From positions 9,524,453 through 9,588,452 of the forward strand of contig OZ034978.1 in NCBI GenBank assembly GCA_964030785.1: a stretch of 64,000 bases of DNA, in the 5' to 3' direction. Position 1 is the stretch's first letter, and every line of letters starts with the position of its first letter. The DNA comes from Siderastrea siderea. Taxonomy: Eukaryota > Cnidaria > Anthozoa > Scleractinia > Rhizangiidae. Below, piece by piece: positions 22,774 to 34,900 of this stretch. The position numbers were made by a program, and so were the translations under genes. Below the pieces are notes generated by a model. It was not told the origin of the DNA, did not search any database, and was given only the letters and a program-made list of their open reading frames with translations.

Positions 22774-24534
22774 AGGAGGGAGTGATGAACTCGCCGCTCG
22801 GCTGGTTCGAGGTGTCTGGCCATCGTGACGTCACGACGTGAAAAGCGCGCGAGTTTGCCGAGTCTTCAAAAATGGCTCTGGCAACTATGTTAGAGTTCGG
22901 GCAACAAACGTATTTTTTGTGCTATTAAGCTTTCAGCTGCTAAGCTTGTTTTCTTGGGTAATGGAATTTTAGTCATCCCTTTTTTCGATATAGGTAAGTG
23001 CTCTTTGTCTTAACGTTAAAATCACACTTAAATAATGTTTTAAGAGTCATGTTTACTCTCTGCGATCGAAAAATTATGCGGGAAAATTGTTGTTGTCCGC
23101 GTCCCAAAAAGTGTGTTTATTTCAGTTATATACCACAGGGAAACTTGAAACTTGGCTACGGACTAGCCTATAGTTTAACAAAAGTACCCAAGTTGAAAAA
23201 AGTGGTATAGTATTTGCCAAAAAAATGATCAGTCCGTTTGTTTAGCTGGGTATAATAGAAGGCGAACCTAGAAGGGTATGTTTAGCACTTAAAAGTTAAC
23301 TTTTCTTACAGTATTTGCTTCCATCTTCTGTATAAGGAAAGAATAGTGATATTCAATTGCTAGGGAAAGAGTAATCGAACTTAGTAAATTTTTGCCACCT
23401 CATTTAACCCGTGTAAACTACACTTTTGCAGAACAACATAAAAATCTGAATCAGCTCGCAAATTATGCGGGCGCCTGAGGAAACAAGTCTTCGCTGATCT
23501 GGTTCTGTACTTTTTTATGAAAACTAATAGATATATTTGAGTACCATTTGGATCAGTGATTCAGTGATTTATTCTCAATACCTCCAGTTTCCTTTAGATT
23601 CAGTTGCTGTCCAGGTTGCACAGTGTTTTAGAAAGAGTTTGACCGTCTACTTGATCCACAACTAGCTACAACTGACGATGACCGTTTCGCAAATAAATTG
23701 AATTGGTCCTGTCATTTGATTTTCAAAGATTAATTACTTTTAAAACAGTCAAACTGAGGACCGTTCTAGTAAAGAGAGAGCCTTGTTAACCCTTAACATC
23801 AGTAACCTGAGAAAGTTGGCGTTTTAGATAAACTGTGGTTTTTTATAATTATTCGATAAGAGATGAGCAGAAATTTGGCCGGAAAGCCGGCGTGTCAGCT
23901 GTTTTGCCTCGCCTCCAGCAAATGTTGTCATCTTTGTCGTTTTTTACAAGATAGTTTAGCAAAGTAAGGAATTACTGTGGTCCATTATTAACTTCGAACC
24001 AAGCAGATGAATTCACAGTAAACGTTTCTTTATATTGGAGTATTCTTCTCCACATTTTAATGATGTTTAAAGCCACTGATCATTTTAATGAAATTGTTAC
24101 GCAATTTTATTTTCCTAAAATTGGAAAGAGTTTATACATATAAAAGTTATGTTTTTGTCTCCAAGCGACACATCTTAGGGTTTGTGAGATACAGCTTCTG
24201 AAAGGTGATCTTGATCACGATTTCAATCGATCGACCAAGGCGTCCATGAAATCTTTTGAGTGTTATCGCCAATTGGTTATTTTGTTTTGAGGACCAATTT
24301 GCATTAAGAATACTTTTTATGTTATAGCATGCAGCATACCTTTCGTTCTTTTATTGTTTTGATCTGTTCTTTTTGAGAAACTGGACTGTAAACATTTGCG
24401 AGGAAGCCATTTGTTAACTTTCCTTTGAATTTCCGTGGCAGATTTATATGTGACGTCACGATGGTCAGACACCTCGGTTTTTCATTTGCCAATACCGGCG
24501 CTTGTGCCCAGGCCCAAGTTCATCACTCCCTCCT
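22774..24534. repeat. 1.76-kb inverted repeat ending 40 bp before the MRPS23 start codon
   Basis: AGGAGGGAGTGATGAACT at 22774-22791 is inverted at 24517-24534, and GGTGTCTGGCCATCGTGACG (22811-22834 in full) is inverted at 24450-24473 with one mismatch. The two matching blocks are spaced 19 bp on the left and 43 bp on the right. The interior has no recognised gene. It could be a diverged transposon or two related bidirectional promoter copies; both ends contain CRE-like TGACGTCA. Confidence 0.65.
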
Positions 24535-24574
24535 GAGATGGTGGTGGTGTGGAGAACTCACATGTGTTGATAAA

Positions 24575-24615
24575 ATGCCGGGCTCAAGGCACTTGCGAGG
24601 CACTGTCGCTTCACG
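24575..24615 (+). CDS. MRPS23: MRPS23 exon 1
   Basis: 13 codons plus 2 nt, donor GTAATA. MPGSRHLRGTVAS is the N-terminus found in the family (human MAGSRLETVGS), which fixes the start. Confidence 0.82.
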
Positions 24616-27600
24616 GTAATAGTTTTAAGTTTGCTGTTGAAAATTTGCAATGAATACTCTGTAAAAGTTATTGTACAGGCGCTATAGTCTTGTTCATAAG
24701 CGTCTTTGTCCGATGGAACTCAAACCGCGGGGGTGTTGTGTGCGTCCCTGGATGGTTCAAGACGCTTTTGAACTACCATAATCAGTAATGCGTGGTATTT
24801 TCTCTCTCTATTCTGATGTATTAATGGACACAAGTGAAACATTAGGGAAACCTGAAGAAATAAGCGTTGTTAACCAGAAAAAAGCTGGTTGAATCCGAAG
24901 GACTGGCAGGTGGAGAGAGACAAACCAACTTCCACTGTTACAACAAATTGACGTTAAATTGTTGGAAATAAAGTCTAATTTTATGATACCATACGGCTGC
25001 CACTATTGTTGAGAAGTAACCTTCTTTTGTATTCAACAATATGGGCAACTGTATGATGTCATAAAAGTTCAAAATGGTGGTATTCATGTCCAACTTTTGA
25101 TACACTAAAACTTTCTCACCGCTTGCTAACTTGAAGAATCGAAATTTAGGCTTTATCTCCAAAATGAAGTATCAATTTTAGATAATGCAGGAGGTTCCAT
25201 TAAGAGAAAGAGGGATAAAGGCACTAAAGATCACCCATTCAAAGTGAATAGGCTTGGGCCTTAACCCTTTAAGCCCTAAGGCCTGATGAAAATGAAATTT
25301 CTCTTTACATGATCACTACTTGTTTGAACATTCAAGTGACAAGAATAAAGGAAGTGATCACCAAGGATAAGATGTCTTGATCTTTAGACAAATTCTCCTT
25401 ACTAGTTCCATAAGAAATCTGTGGAGATCAGTAATGAGAATATGCATTTTATATCAGGGCATAAAGGGTTAATGGATTTGTTAAAATTTGGGTAGTACCC
25501 TTCAAGTTTGAAGTAGAGGGCCTCTCTTTCTTTAAACCCTGTTGCTAACAGTGCTGCATTATGCTACTTTCTCTTCAGTGTTCGTAATCTTCTTCGTGCC
25601 GGGGCTATAACAAAAGCATGGCAACCCGTGTGGTTTCCAGTTGTTGAAGCTTTTCCACCTTTGTTGGACACCAAGGTGAACAGAAGAGCTGAAGCAGGAA
25701 GAATGCAGAAAATAACATAGCCTGAGGATAAGTATAGAAAGTAGGTTTGTTATCTTTATCATTTTATGAAGGCATTGTCTTTGGTACAGCAAAACCATCA
25801 GTTTCTGACCAGAGCAAATCAAGCAGATCAGCTGTTTAGTTTAATCTACCCAAAGATAACAAATTAAACCAGTCAAGTATTGCTCTCACATTCCTTTAGT
25901 TGCTCGAAAATTACCGGTATAAGCTATTTCTGCTGTTTGTAGGCAAAATGTCACTGTGCTCGGAAAATTTCTGTACAAAACTCTTCAAAGTGAGTGCTGT
26001 GAAGTGAGCTACTCAAAGAATAAGAGACAGGATACTAATGGAGCAATCCTTTAATACGGTATCTGCAAAATATTGATAGGATCAAAAAACAACCCTTGCC
26101 CTTTCCACCTTCCTAAACATATATCTCTTCAAAAATATTTTTTATCACTCCATAATTATTACCAATATACTTAACTGCTTTTGTAACCTCATTTTAATTT
26201 TTTTTTAATTTTTCAGACAGTTTTATGAAAGATTCCAAACTAATCAACCTTTGTGCCTTTGGGGAGGTTATCCTTCTCATTGTGATAGGTAAGAACAAAC
26301 TGCTGTAAACACTGTCAAAGGAAAATACTGCTAAATAGCTTTTATTTGAGTAGTCGCAGGTAATAATTAGAAGGAGTAAAAAATTGAATTTAGTTTAGTA
26401 ACATGCATAGTTTCAATGAAAAAAGAATGAAAACTGGCTTCAAATGATGCAGTCTAAAGTTACAGAATTTACTAGGTGTTTTTAACTGTGGATTATTTAT
26501 GATAATGGAAAGATCAGAGACAAGTTTGTGCTGAAAACAAAGATTAGGCTATGAAAAAGGTATTTCTAGCTTAGCTCCTGGGCCCAGTTGTTTAAAAGCC
26601 AATTAGTTAACGCTGACCTGTTGGTTAAAATTCTTCCCAGTGCTACATTTGTAATTTCACATGACAATTTGAAAGCTGCAAATTATAGTCATGTTGTGAA
26701 GTAAAAATAATTTACAGGAATCTACATTGTTATAAAAGGTGAAAAAGAGGAATTCAAAAATTATTGGTGATAATCCTAGGTAAGCTTAACCCTGCTTTAA
26801 ACAGCCCCACCCTGGTACCTTGCAAACTTCTTTGTTGACACATGGAACAAATGTTCTCATTTCTGTTGTCAATTTTGATTGCCCAAAATTCCCACCTGTA
26901 TACCAATAATTTATTTGTGCACATACAAAATACAACTTAGCTAGCAAGTCTAACATAAATTTGTATTTTTTTCTTATGTCAGATTTGTAGATGCCTGTAA
27001 GCAGTTTGTGGAAGAAGGGATGAATGATGAAGAAGCTGTTGAAAATGCTTTGAATACTGTACAATTTAGCAAGGAGCATGGTGCATGCAACTTGATGAAC
27101 AGGTAAGAGCATCTCACTATGATTATTAGTCCGCAGTTGACTGTAGCCTGAGAAAACAGCCAACATTTCGCGAGGTCACCACTTGAGCCCCTTGCAAAAC
27201 AAAGTCTGAGTAACGACCGCAGAAATTCCATATTGATCTTGGTACTGCTTCTGATTGCTTGTGCCGCAAGGGAATTTTCTTTCAACCAATCAGAAGCACT
27301 TCATTTTCATTTTAATGGTACAATTGCTATTTGGGTCAGACTGAGTCACACAGTGATCAAAATATTTCATCACGGCCTTTGTCACGCATGCTAAAACGGG
27401 GTGGTTGACCGAAGAAAAGGCAGGTCATGTCTTGATTTATGTTATCATAGCAAACACGTAAAAGGAACAATAAATAACAAAATTTACACCACTTGGGCTT
27501 GTATCTAACGTGACCGTAATACAGTGTATATTTTGGACCCTGGGGGGAGAGAGAACAATGGCAGGGTTAATGCCCCTGGCTTTTCTTGTTTTCTTTTTCG

Positions 27601-28361
27601 TTGGTACATGGAGTTTAAATGCATTGAAATCAAAACAAAAAGTAGATTTGAAGTGGGTTGGACCCCCCTGGAGTCTCTCCTTTGATTCACTGTGGGAGGT
27701 TAAAGGAGCTATGACACAGTATTTTCATTCATTTTTCTGATCTGACAAAATTACTTTCACATTGAAGGAAACCTCAAAATAATAGTTTTTTATAAGGAAG
27801 AAAAGCACGAAAGAAGTAATTATAACAAACCAAAACGAAACAAGGATGGTTGCAACTGAGGAAGATTAAGACGGATTATGAATGACAAACTATCCATGAC
27901 ATAGAATGAACTACAGTACCATACAACCCTCTTAGGCAATCTGTCAGAGCTGGTCTCTAGTGGGTTTATTTCAAAGGAGGTTCATCATTGTGAAATGTAG
28001 CCATGGTGGTGTTATGATGAGTGTATAATAGTCGGTAGTTTTAGCCTTGACTCTGCTTCTGTGATGTTTCCTCAGAAAAAAATCCTTGCCAGATATTGTC
28101 ACTCTCCATGAAGTGGAATAAATGGTAGTAGCTGGCAATACTATCAGAGAAATGTAAAAAGATGCTGTAGTTTAACCTTTAAATGGAGTAGCAGACCATC
28201 CAGACTGCTTGGTGGTAATTTGCCATTTTTAATTATTCTTTTGACAGGATGATTGGGATGAAAGTGATATCTTAGATGACAAAAACGTACACAAAGATTA
28301 CAAAGGTAATGACAAAGATGGGCACCCACCAGATGATTATCCACCAAATCTCTTCAAATAA
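24575..28361 (+). CDS. MRPS23: Mitochondrial small ribosomal subunit protein mS23 (MRPS23 type) with an in-frame TAG
   Basis: Nuclear gene for a mitoribosome small-subunit protein. Exons: 24575-24615, 25579-25740, 26217-26288, 26983-27102, 28076-28112 (or to stop 28121), 28248-28361. The order of MPGSRHLRGTVASR, VRNLLRAG, WFPVVEAFPPL, then PEDKYRKQFYERF and FVDACKQFVEEG matches human MAGSRLETVGSIFSR, DLVRAG, WFDVYDAFPPL, HEDRIRAKFY and FVEKY. Codon 61 is TAG (25718-25720), where the human protein has Tyr (IWYHED against IT-stop-PED). With all six exons the frame would be 181 residues (human 190). Introns are intact, so this is not a processed copy. The TAG may be a base error, a null allele or genuine decay. 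Confidence 0.82.
25265..25468. mobile_element. TTAA-flanked MITE in MRPS23 intron 1
   Basis: Ends CCCTTTAAGCCC and GGGCATAAAGGG inverted, between TTAA at 25261-25264 and 25469-25472. A sister copy at 30171-30373 shares the interior GTGATCACCAAGGATAAGAT and AATTCTCCT...ACTAGTTCCATAAG. Confidence 0.88.
25579..25740 (+). CDS. MRPS23: MRPS23 exon 2, contains premature TAG
   Basis: Acceptor TCTTCAG, donor GTAGGT. Reads VRNLLRAGAITKAWQPVWFP and VVEAFPPLLDTKVNRRAEAG. TAG at 25718-25720 is followed in the same frame by PEDKYR, which continues the family alignment into exon 3. Confidence 0.82.
26217..26288 (+). CDS. MRPS23: MRPS23 exon 3
   Basis: 72 nt, acceptor TTTTTCAG, donor GTAAGA. Encodes QFYERFQTNQPLCLWGGYPS then HCD, matching the FY...F segment of the human protein. 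Confidence 0.8.
26983..27102 (+). CDS. MRPS23: MRPS23 exon 4
   Basis: 120 nt, donor GTAAGA. Encodes FVDACKQFVEEGMNDEEAVE and a following helix ending in NLMN. Same phase in and out as exon 3. Confidence 0.8.
27147..27330. mobile_element. Single-arm fragment of the 35108-35390 MITE family
   Basis: TAGCCTGAGAAAACAGCCAA, then ACTTGAGCCC, CTGAGTAACGA and AACCAATCAGAAGCAC occur in the same order as in the full element at 35108-35390. The opposite arm is missing. Confidence 0.7.
28076..28121 (+). CDS. MRPS23: MRPS23 exon 5 (short terminal form, or donor at 28113)
   Basis: Acceptor TGTTTCCTCAG. The frame from exon 4 continues as KKSLPDIVTLHEVE and then TAA at 28119-28121. If the weak donor GAA|GTGGAA at 28113 is used instead, the exon ends in phase 0 and joins 28248 in frame. 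Confidence 0.5.
28248..28361 (+). CDS. MRPS23: MRPS23 candidate last exon (acidic tail)
   Basis: Acceptor TTCTTTTGACAG. The phase-0 frame reads DDWDESDILDDKNVHKDYKG and ends PPDDYPPNLFK, TAA. Joining directly from exon 4 (phase 2) would meet a stop after nine codons, so exon 5 must lie between if this exon is used. Confidence 0.5.
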   Translation, partial: DDWDESDILDDKNVHKDYKGNDKDGHPPDDYPPNLFK

Positions 28362-28523
28362 ATCAGGCAGACAGGTTCAATTTAATTACATTAAAAGATA
28401 AAATTAATATGAGCAGGAGATCCCTATGGGTACTATAAATCCCATACAGGTCAGACTTGAATATGGTATTTTTGCTTCCTGATATAATTAACATTCACAA
28501 TGGCACTTATTTGTGTTCTTAAT

Positions 28524-28709
28524 AGGCCATTTGCACGATGATGTCATTTTGCTACTACTACTACCAGAATCCTTCAGGGTTTTTCTTTTTTGTGCAAATC
28601 AGGGCTTTTTTGTTTAAACCTCGCTGGGATTACCAAATTTAAATATGAAAGGAAAAACAAAAAGGGATTCTGGTAGTAGTAATGATGCCATCGTGCAAAT
28701 GTCCTATTT
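28524..28709. mobile_element. Hairpin MITE after MRPS23
   Basis: TAGGCCATTTGCACGATG and, inverted, TAGGACATTTGCACGATG end a 186-bp element with arms of about 50 bp that include a TACTACTACCAGAATCC block. No coding content. Confidence 0.75.
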
Positions 28710-30166
28710 TGATAAAGAATAGTAACACAGTTTGGGTCTACCTCAGTGGAAGAACCTGACAAGATTTTCTTCCTTCTGCAAGCTATTGTTTTGCTGTACC
28801 CAATTGCTGTACATCATCCATGGTTTCACAGGTTTTCACTAAGGTAAAGCCCACAGTTTACCAATGCTATCTCCTGTCCAACTCTGGAGGGAGAGAAAAT
28901 TATTGGAGTTAGCATGGGTTTGAGATAAGGGAAATGATGTCAGATTTCACTGTTACTGAATGTACAACATCATTTCTTTTTGTCATTCAGTCAACATTTT
29001 GTGTTACTCATTTGCACCTCAGGATAAGAGGTGTTAGCTTTGACCAAGGAAATCCCACTGTGTTTGAGAGAGTGGTGGATTCAAGATCACTGAAGTTTCA
29101 GTTTGAGATACAATGTAGTGGGAAACAAAGATAGCCGTGATTTGAGATTGTGGGGGAGGGGGTATTATTTTGTATGTTTGATACAGATCATGCTATGTGA
29201 GGTATGCCCATATCTTGAATGTATTAACCTTTATTTATAACTCATGAATGTTATGAGTGCAGTATTGCCATCAATGCTCTCATCATCAGAGGAGAAAGAT
29301 CTGTGAAAAATAATCGAAAGGAATCCTCGAGATTGCTTTATGTGGAACATGCATTGTGTTGTTAGACCTTAGCTGCTACAAGGCCCCTTATGGCAACAAA
29401 GGAAAGCCTAATCTTTGTGATAATTTGTTGGTAACTTGTTATCAATGATTAATTTGCAACGAACTGTTACACCTTGTCTGTTAAAATGATGCCATTTATG
29501 CCCCAGTCCAATCGAGCCAATACTGAGGAAGAAACCGCTGTAGTTTCTAATTATGAAAGTGCTATAGTTTCTTCCATTCATTTAATAGTGTGTTGTTTTA
29601 ATAAATATTAAATTGCCAATTTGCCAGTCTAAAAGAGAGTGCTGATATACAACATAGACCCTTCAGGAGCAGTACATCTTTTCCCCCAGGGATAGCTAAG
29701 TAAGAAGGAAAACAAATACAAACTTTGGATTTCTGCATTTTTATGCTTTTCATAAAATTTATGGTCAAGAGCTGGGCTGGTAAATGGCATGTATGCTTAT
29801 CTGTCAGATTCTTTTATTGGCCAAATCCTTCGTTAAAATTTTACAAGACTCCAAAACTCTATTTCCTCTCGCTACAAATGAAGTGATCCAAAGACTACTT
29901 TCACTGAAGGTAAATTAATAGTGTCAATGTCTGTAATGAAGTAATGCCACACCTCCAGTGTGGGAGGCTCGTTTTTTTTTTAATGTAGCGTGATACAAAT
30001 ACCTTAGTACTACCAGGTTACTCCTTAACTCCATCTAGTGCTTGTGTCAGGATGCGGGCATTTTCTATTTATTTTATTATCATTTACCTATTGTGATCTT
30101 GAATGGCTACGTAACCAATCAGAGTTGCAATCAAAATGTTTCAGTTTCATTTGGTTTGATTATTCT
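28710..30166. other. Intergenic, nothing recognised
   Basis: AT-rich DNA without a supported exon. AATAAA at 29600-29605 could serve a long MRPS23 3' UTR, but no evidence ties it to that gene. Confidence 0.5.
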
Positions 30167-30170
30167 TTAA

Positions 30171-30373
30171 ACCTTCAACCCCAAACAATGACAAGAATGG
30201 AATTTCTCTTTACATTATTGATACTTCTTCAAACATTCAGGTGACGAGAATAAAGAAAGTCATCACCAAGGATAAGATGTCTTGATATGTAGACAAATTC
30301 TCCTAACTAGTTCCATAAGAAATGTATGGAGAACAGTAAGGAGAATATGCATTTTTATATCAGGGCTTAAAGG
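30171..30373. mobile_element. TTAA-flanked MITE, sister of 25265-25468
   Basis: Lies between TTAA at 30167-30170 and 30374-30377. Right end GGGCTTAAAGG; the left end is decayed (ACCTTCAACCCC). The interior is collinear with the MRPS23 intron copy. Confidence 0.82.
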
Positions 30374-30402
30374 TTAATGACAAATGAGATTGGATCAAAA
30401 TA

Positions 30403-30540
30403 CAGTGGATCCCCAATACCCCCATTGGTTCGTTATATCGGGGATTATTTCCGTACATTTTGCTATTCTTGGGGTGAAAAATATGGTTCGTTATATTAGG
30501 TCTTCGTTGAATAGGGGTTCGTTATATCAGGGTTCCACTG
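30403..30540. mobile_element. Tc1/mariner-type MITE
   Basis: 138 bp, starts CAGTGGATCCCC, ends GGGTTCCACTG, with TA at 30401-30402 and 30541-30542. Related to 12968-13138. Confidence 0.85.
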
Positions 30541-31479
30541 TAAATAGCGTAATAATTACGTAATAATAAATGAGACTATTCTAGAATATTTGTGTTTATT
30601 GCAGTGATAACAGCTGGTTTACAGTAAACACTGTTGTATTTATATGTTACAGAAAGTGGTTTTAGCCTTATCCCTGATTCAAAATGTGGTTGTGAGTCAA
30701 AATTATATAAAAGTTTGCAATCTTTGTTTTTGATTGAGTAACTGCTGGGTAACAAATATGAAAAGAAGTCGTTGAATGTTTGTATGTCTGCGTGGCAAGA
30801 GTTGCTACCCAGCCACTCAAACTTTTGGCAGCAACTTTGGATCAGTTCGCTTGAAGCAAGTTTCGACCCGTTTCTTTTCATATTGGACGGTAAAAAAAAT
30901 TTGCATGTTCTTTCTCGTTATGATATGTTTCTTTATCACAGGGAACTGAATTTACAAGTGCTAAGATAAATGCACAAGAAAAGATCGGCGCCCTGTATTA
31001 GGGTTGTACTTAAATACTATGCTACAAAGTTACATAATTATTACTTACATAATTATTTCAAAAGCTCAAAGTTTTTCAAGTTATTGCTTAGTGTAGCAAC
31101 GAACTTTCAACAACTTGGTTTTTTAAGTGATTTTATTATCCTTTCTCACAGTCGCGTCATTGTGTTTGATGGGAGTAGTAGAAATGAATTGTTTTGTGGC
31201 GTTTCTCTGCAGGGGCAGTCGTTGACTAAAATCATAATTATATTTACTTGGTATATGACGGGTACCCCTGACTCAGTTTTTGCCGCAACTGAGGTCAGCT
31301 ACCAAACGATCTACCAAGGAAACTGATAACAAATAACAACAAGATGACCAATATTGAGCCAAAAAGCACATAAACATAACGTTGTGGTACTTTGGGGGGG
31401 GGGGGGGGGGTGGGGGAGGGGACGTTTTATTAGCAAACAATTGGACTCAAAAGTTCGCAGTAATTTTTTGTAGTGGGAG
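30541..31479. other. Intergenic, nothing recognised
   Basis: No supported exon. A G run of about 18 lies near 31396-31413. Confidence 0.45.
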
Positions 31480-31485
31480 TTTATT
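31480..31485 (-). terminator. Candidate polyadenylation signal of RENBP
   Basis: AATAAA on the - strand, about 315 bp after the RENBP stop. Confidence 0.4.
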
Positions 31486-31800
31486 ATATTGGGTGTTACT
31501 CCGGCTTTGGGGCTTTAAATCTCTCTAAACCTAGCTTTCAGTGAGCTAAAAAGCCTGATTTTTCTCTCTCTACATTCCATGTAGATTAGATTTCTTTATC
31601 TTTCACTACCAAATAAAACTGTATCAAAATAAATGGTTACTATATTTCGATTTTAAAAAATGTTTTGCCATAATTTTCAAGCTTGCTTAACATTGCTGAT
31701 TTGGTCAGCTTCCCAGTCAGAGTTGAATATCAGATTAACCTTTCTAATGTTTATCTTACGTTACTTTCATAAGTAAATTTTATGGATGGTATTTTCTGTG

Positions 31801-31910
31801 CTACTGAATGAATGTGCTGTTGGATATGCCATTTGTTAAGGTGTCCTCTTGCAGCAGTTCCTTTAGCATTTTGAGGCACATGTGAAGGCAACGGGGCACA
31901 TGAAAACAAC
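31801..31910 (-). CDS. RENBP: RENBP terminal exon
   Basis: Acceptor CCTCGCAG on the - strand. Encodes [20 protein letters not shown] then a variable tail ending STFIQ and TAG at 31803-31801. Confidence 0.9.
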
Positions 31911-34900
31911 CTGCGAGGATATGAAAAAAAAGTAACATTATAACCTCTACTGTTTTTGCTCTCGTAAGTCCCAGGCTCGAGTATCACGTTATATGTTTAG
32001 TTCTTATTGCAGTACTAACCCCTTTACTATAGTAACAAATGTGCAGCGGACACCAAAATAGGCCTTGTTTACTACTTTGTCAAGAATCTGTAAATGGTTT
32101 GAACCCAGGAGTCATATCATAAGTCGGTAAATTATGATCGTCCGGGTGAGTGTAGTCCTGAGAAGGACTGTTTGTGGTGACATTGACTAACGTTTTGACA
32201 ACCTGAGCGGAAGTCATCATCAGAGTCGAGTGAACTATGAATCGTCAGTAGGTGTTATAAGTCTCTGGTCGTTATCCTGATTGGTAGACGATCTCGTGAT
32301 GTTATTGGTCGTCTGTCAGTTAAGCCGCGATGTTATTGGCTGTGAAGACTGTTAAACGTGATTGGTGCGTTTCGATCCGTCTTTTGTTAGTCAAATGTCC
32401 GTTGGTCTATTGTTAGTCAAACAGGTCGGTTTGTCTATTGTTTGTCTGTCTTGTTATTGTCGGCAATCAGTCGTTTGTAAGGTGCAGGTAGCTGTTGGCA
32501 ACGGTTCAGTGGTGTTTGTTCTAAGAATGTCCATGGTATACATGTAGTATCGTAACAATTCAAAAACTGAAAAAGATGTCAGTGCTCAGGCACTGGTCAA
32601 AGCGAAATTACACCGGTTGGATTTACATACCTTTAAATGGTCCTCCTTTGAACGTGTGTGTCACCTCTCCTTTCTGGTTGAGGTAACCAAACCACTCTCC
32701 ATACTTGGGATCGGAAAACTAAGGATAAAAAGAGTGGTTATATACTGTTGTATATGGCAATTTCTCTGTAGAGCTCTGGGACAACACGTTCCAAACATTT
32801 TCGTTCGGAATTACAGTAAAACTGACGTGTTAAGGAGATCTTAAGGTATGTCAGAAGATAGCAAAAACTCTTCTGCTGTCTTCACTTTTCCTGGTTCCTC
32901 TGTGACTTACACAAACGGTAGCGAATTTCAACGATTGCCAACCAAGATTTGCAATCAACTCGATGCATTGCAGTCGCCTACACTCCGCAGAAAGGCTTTT
33001 CAGTTTAGTCGCAGTTAAAAGTAGTTCAGTTAAAAACACGAGACCAGAAGATAAGGAGACAACATAATAGCGAATAACAATACCATGACTTACATGTGAA
33101 AATGTGTATTGAAACACAAGATCAAACTTCTCCATGAAGCGTTCATCTCTGGTCTCCTTGTAAGCCATAAGGAATGCAGTAAGAGCCTCTGCATGCGGCC
33201 ACCACAGCTTCATGTTCCATTCCAGTTGGGTTGGGGAGTGGCCATTTGCATCCAGCATATAAAGAATGCCCCCGTACATGTCATCCCACCCTATCTCAAA
33301 GGACTGTACTATGAACTTGTCTATCGCAATGCTTACCAGCTCGTAGTTTTGTTTGCGAGTGGCGTACTGGAGGAGGAACCATCCAGCTTCAATGGCGTGG
33401 CCAGGGTTGATGAGCCGGCCCTCAGCGCCTGCGATCTCTTTACCTTCGTCGGAGACTTTTTCAAGCACAACTCTTCCTCTTCTCTAAGAACGAAAGTGTA
33501 TGACACTTGAGTTACACAACTGGTCATTAACTACAGTGCTACAGTTATAGTCTACGGACTGTGCTACCTCGATATGAGAAATTCACACAATACTGGTAAC
33601 AACAGCTCAAAGTCCGTTCTCGGGCATTTTTGTTGAAGTCAAGTCCCGCAACTTTGTTGTTCGTTCGCCAAGGTCGACTTGTGGGAAGTCTAACCAAATG
33701 TGTGCAAGGTCGTCTCGCCGTCCAGAAACGGTTCCTCAAAGACATGGAACGCCTCTTCTATTTTTTTTTGTGTGTGTGCACGAGTCAATTTTGCTGTTTT
33801 CAAAAATGAACTTGCTGTTTTCCGCTTTTGGCAAAATATCGGGGTAAACTACTGTATAGTAGTTTTCATGTGAATGCATGGTCCCACTTTGGGGTACTCA
33901 AAAGTTAGAACCACATTGTACAGCATAATCAATAACACCAATGAAAGTACACTGCCCTTATGGTTTCTTCCCCTCAAAATAAAACCACATTGCGGGTTGG
34001 AGTTTGCACAGTGACTGTAACAAGTATCAGTGTTAAGTATGCGCCTTCCTGATTTACCTGTAAGTTTTTCAACAGTTGTTGTACTGCCCACTCTTCATCT
34101 TCACTGTACGTCTGATGAAGAGCCTCGTCGTCACGGCAAACCTCGTCAATCACATACAGCAGCATCATGGGCACTGCAATCGGGTTTGCTTCCTCCTGTC
34201 CAGACAGCTTGGGACGACCCAACTCCGTGTCATCAATACGTGCCCAGTGAGTTACCAGAGATAACATCTTAACGGCTTCCTCCTGAAATTTAGAAAATTC
34301 CAAGATGTCGTTACAACGATAAAAGTACCAACAACAAGTTAAAATACTTAAATTGAAGGACAGCAGCAACGCCAACAACAACAGCAACAAGGCAACAACA
34401 AGAACGCAAACAACGTGAAACATCAATCCACATAAAACATTTGACTTTTAACTTTTTGACTTTTTAACTCTCCTAATGTTGATTTGTTTACTAATGCCAA
34501 TTTGACTGTTTTCTCTGAATTTAGCTTGTTTGCCAGATGAACAGTACATTTCCTAAATAAGTACATTTATAAACCTTGCACTGCAGCTGTCTTAACAACA
34601 TGGATTTTGTTTTTATAACAGCTAGCCTGCGTAGCAAGCGTTTCCGTAGGTTTTCCCGCCCGTTCGAGGCATTTGGCGGCGCGAAAAGTGGGGCGAGCAC
34701 AACCTTGCTCGCACTTTTTTTGTGCTCGCCCCAATTTTCGTGCGTTCAAAAAGAGCTTCAAACCTGCGGAAAGTCCTACGGAAACACTTGATACGCAGGC
34801 TATATAACAGCGATCTAATAGCGGTGTCAATCTGTGAATTTGATTCGGCATTTGCGATTCGAATTAAACCGCTTACCCTGTACTTTGAAAGGTTGCTAGC

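Noticed and set aside
30970..31326. 118-codon ORF
   Set aside because: No family resemblance, no splice signals, AT-rich chance frame between genes.
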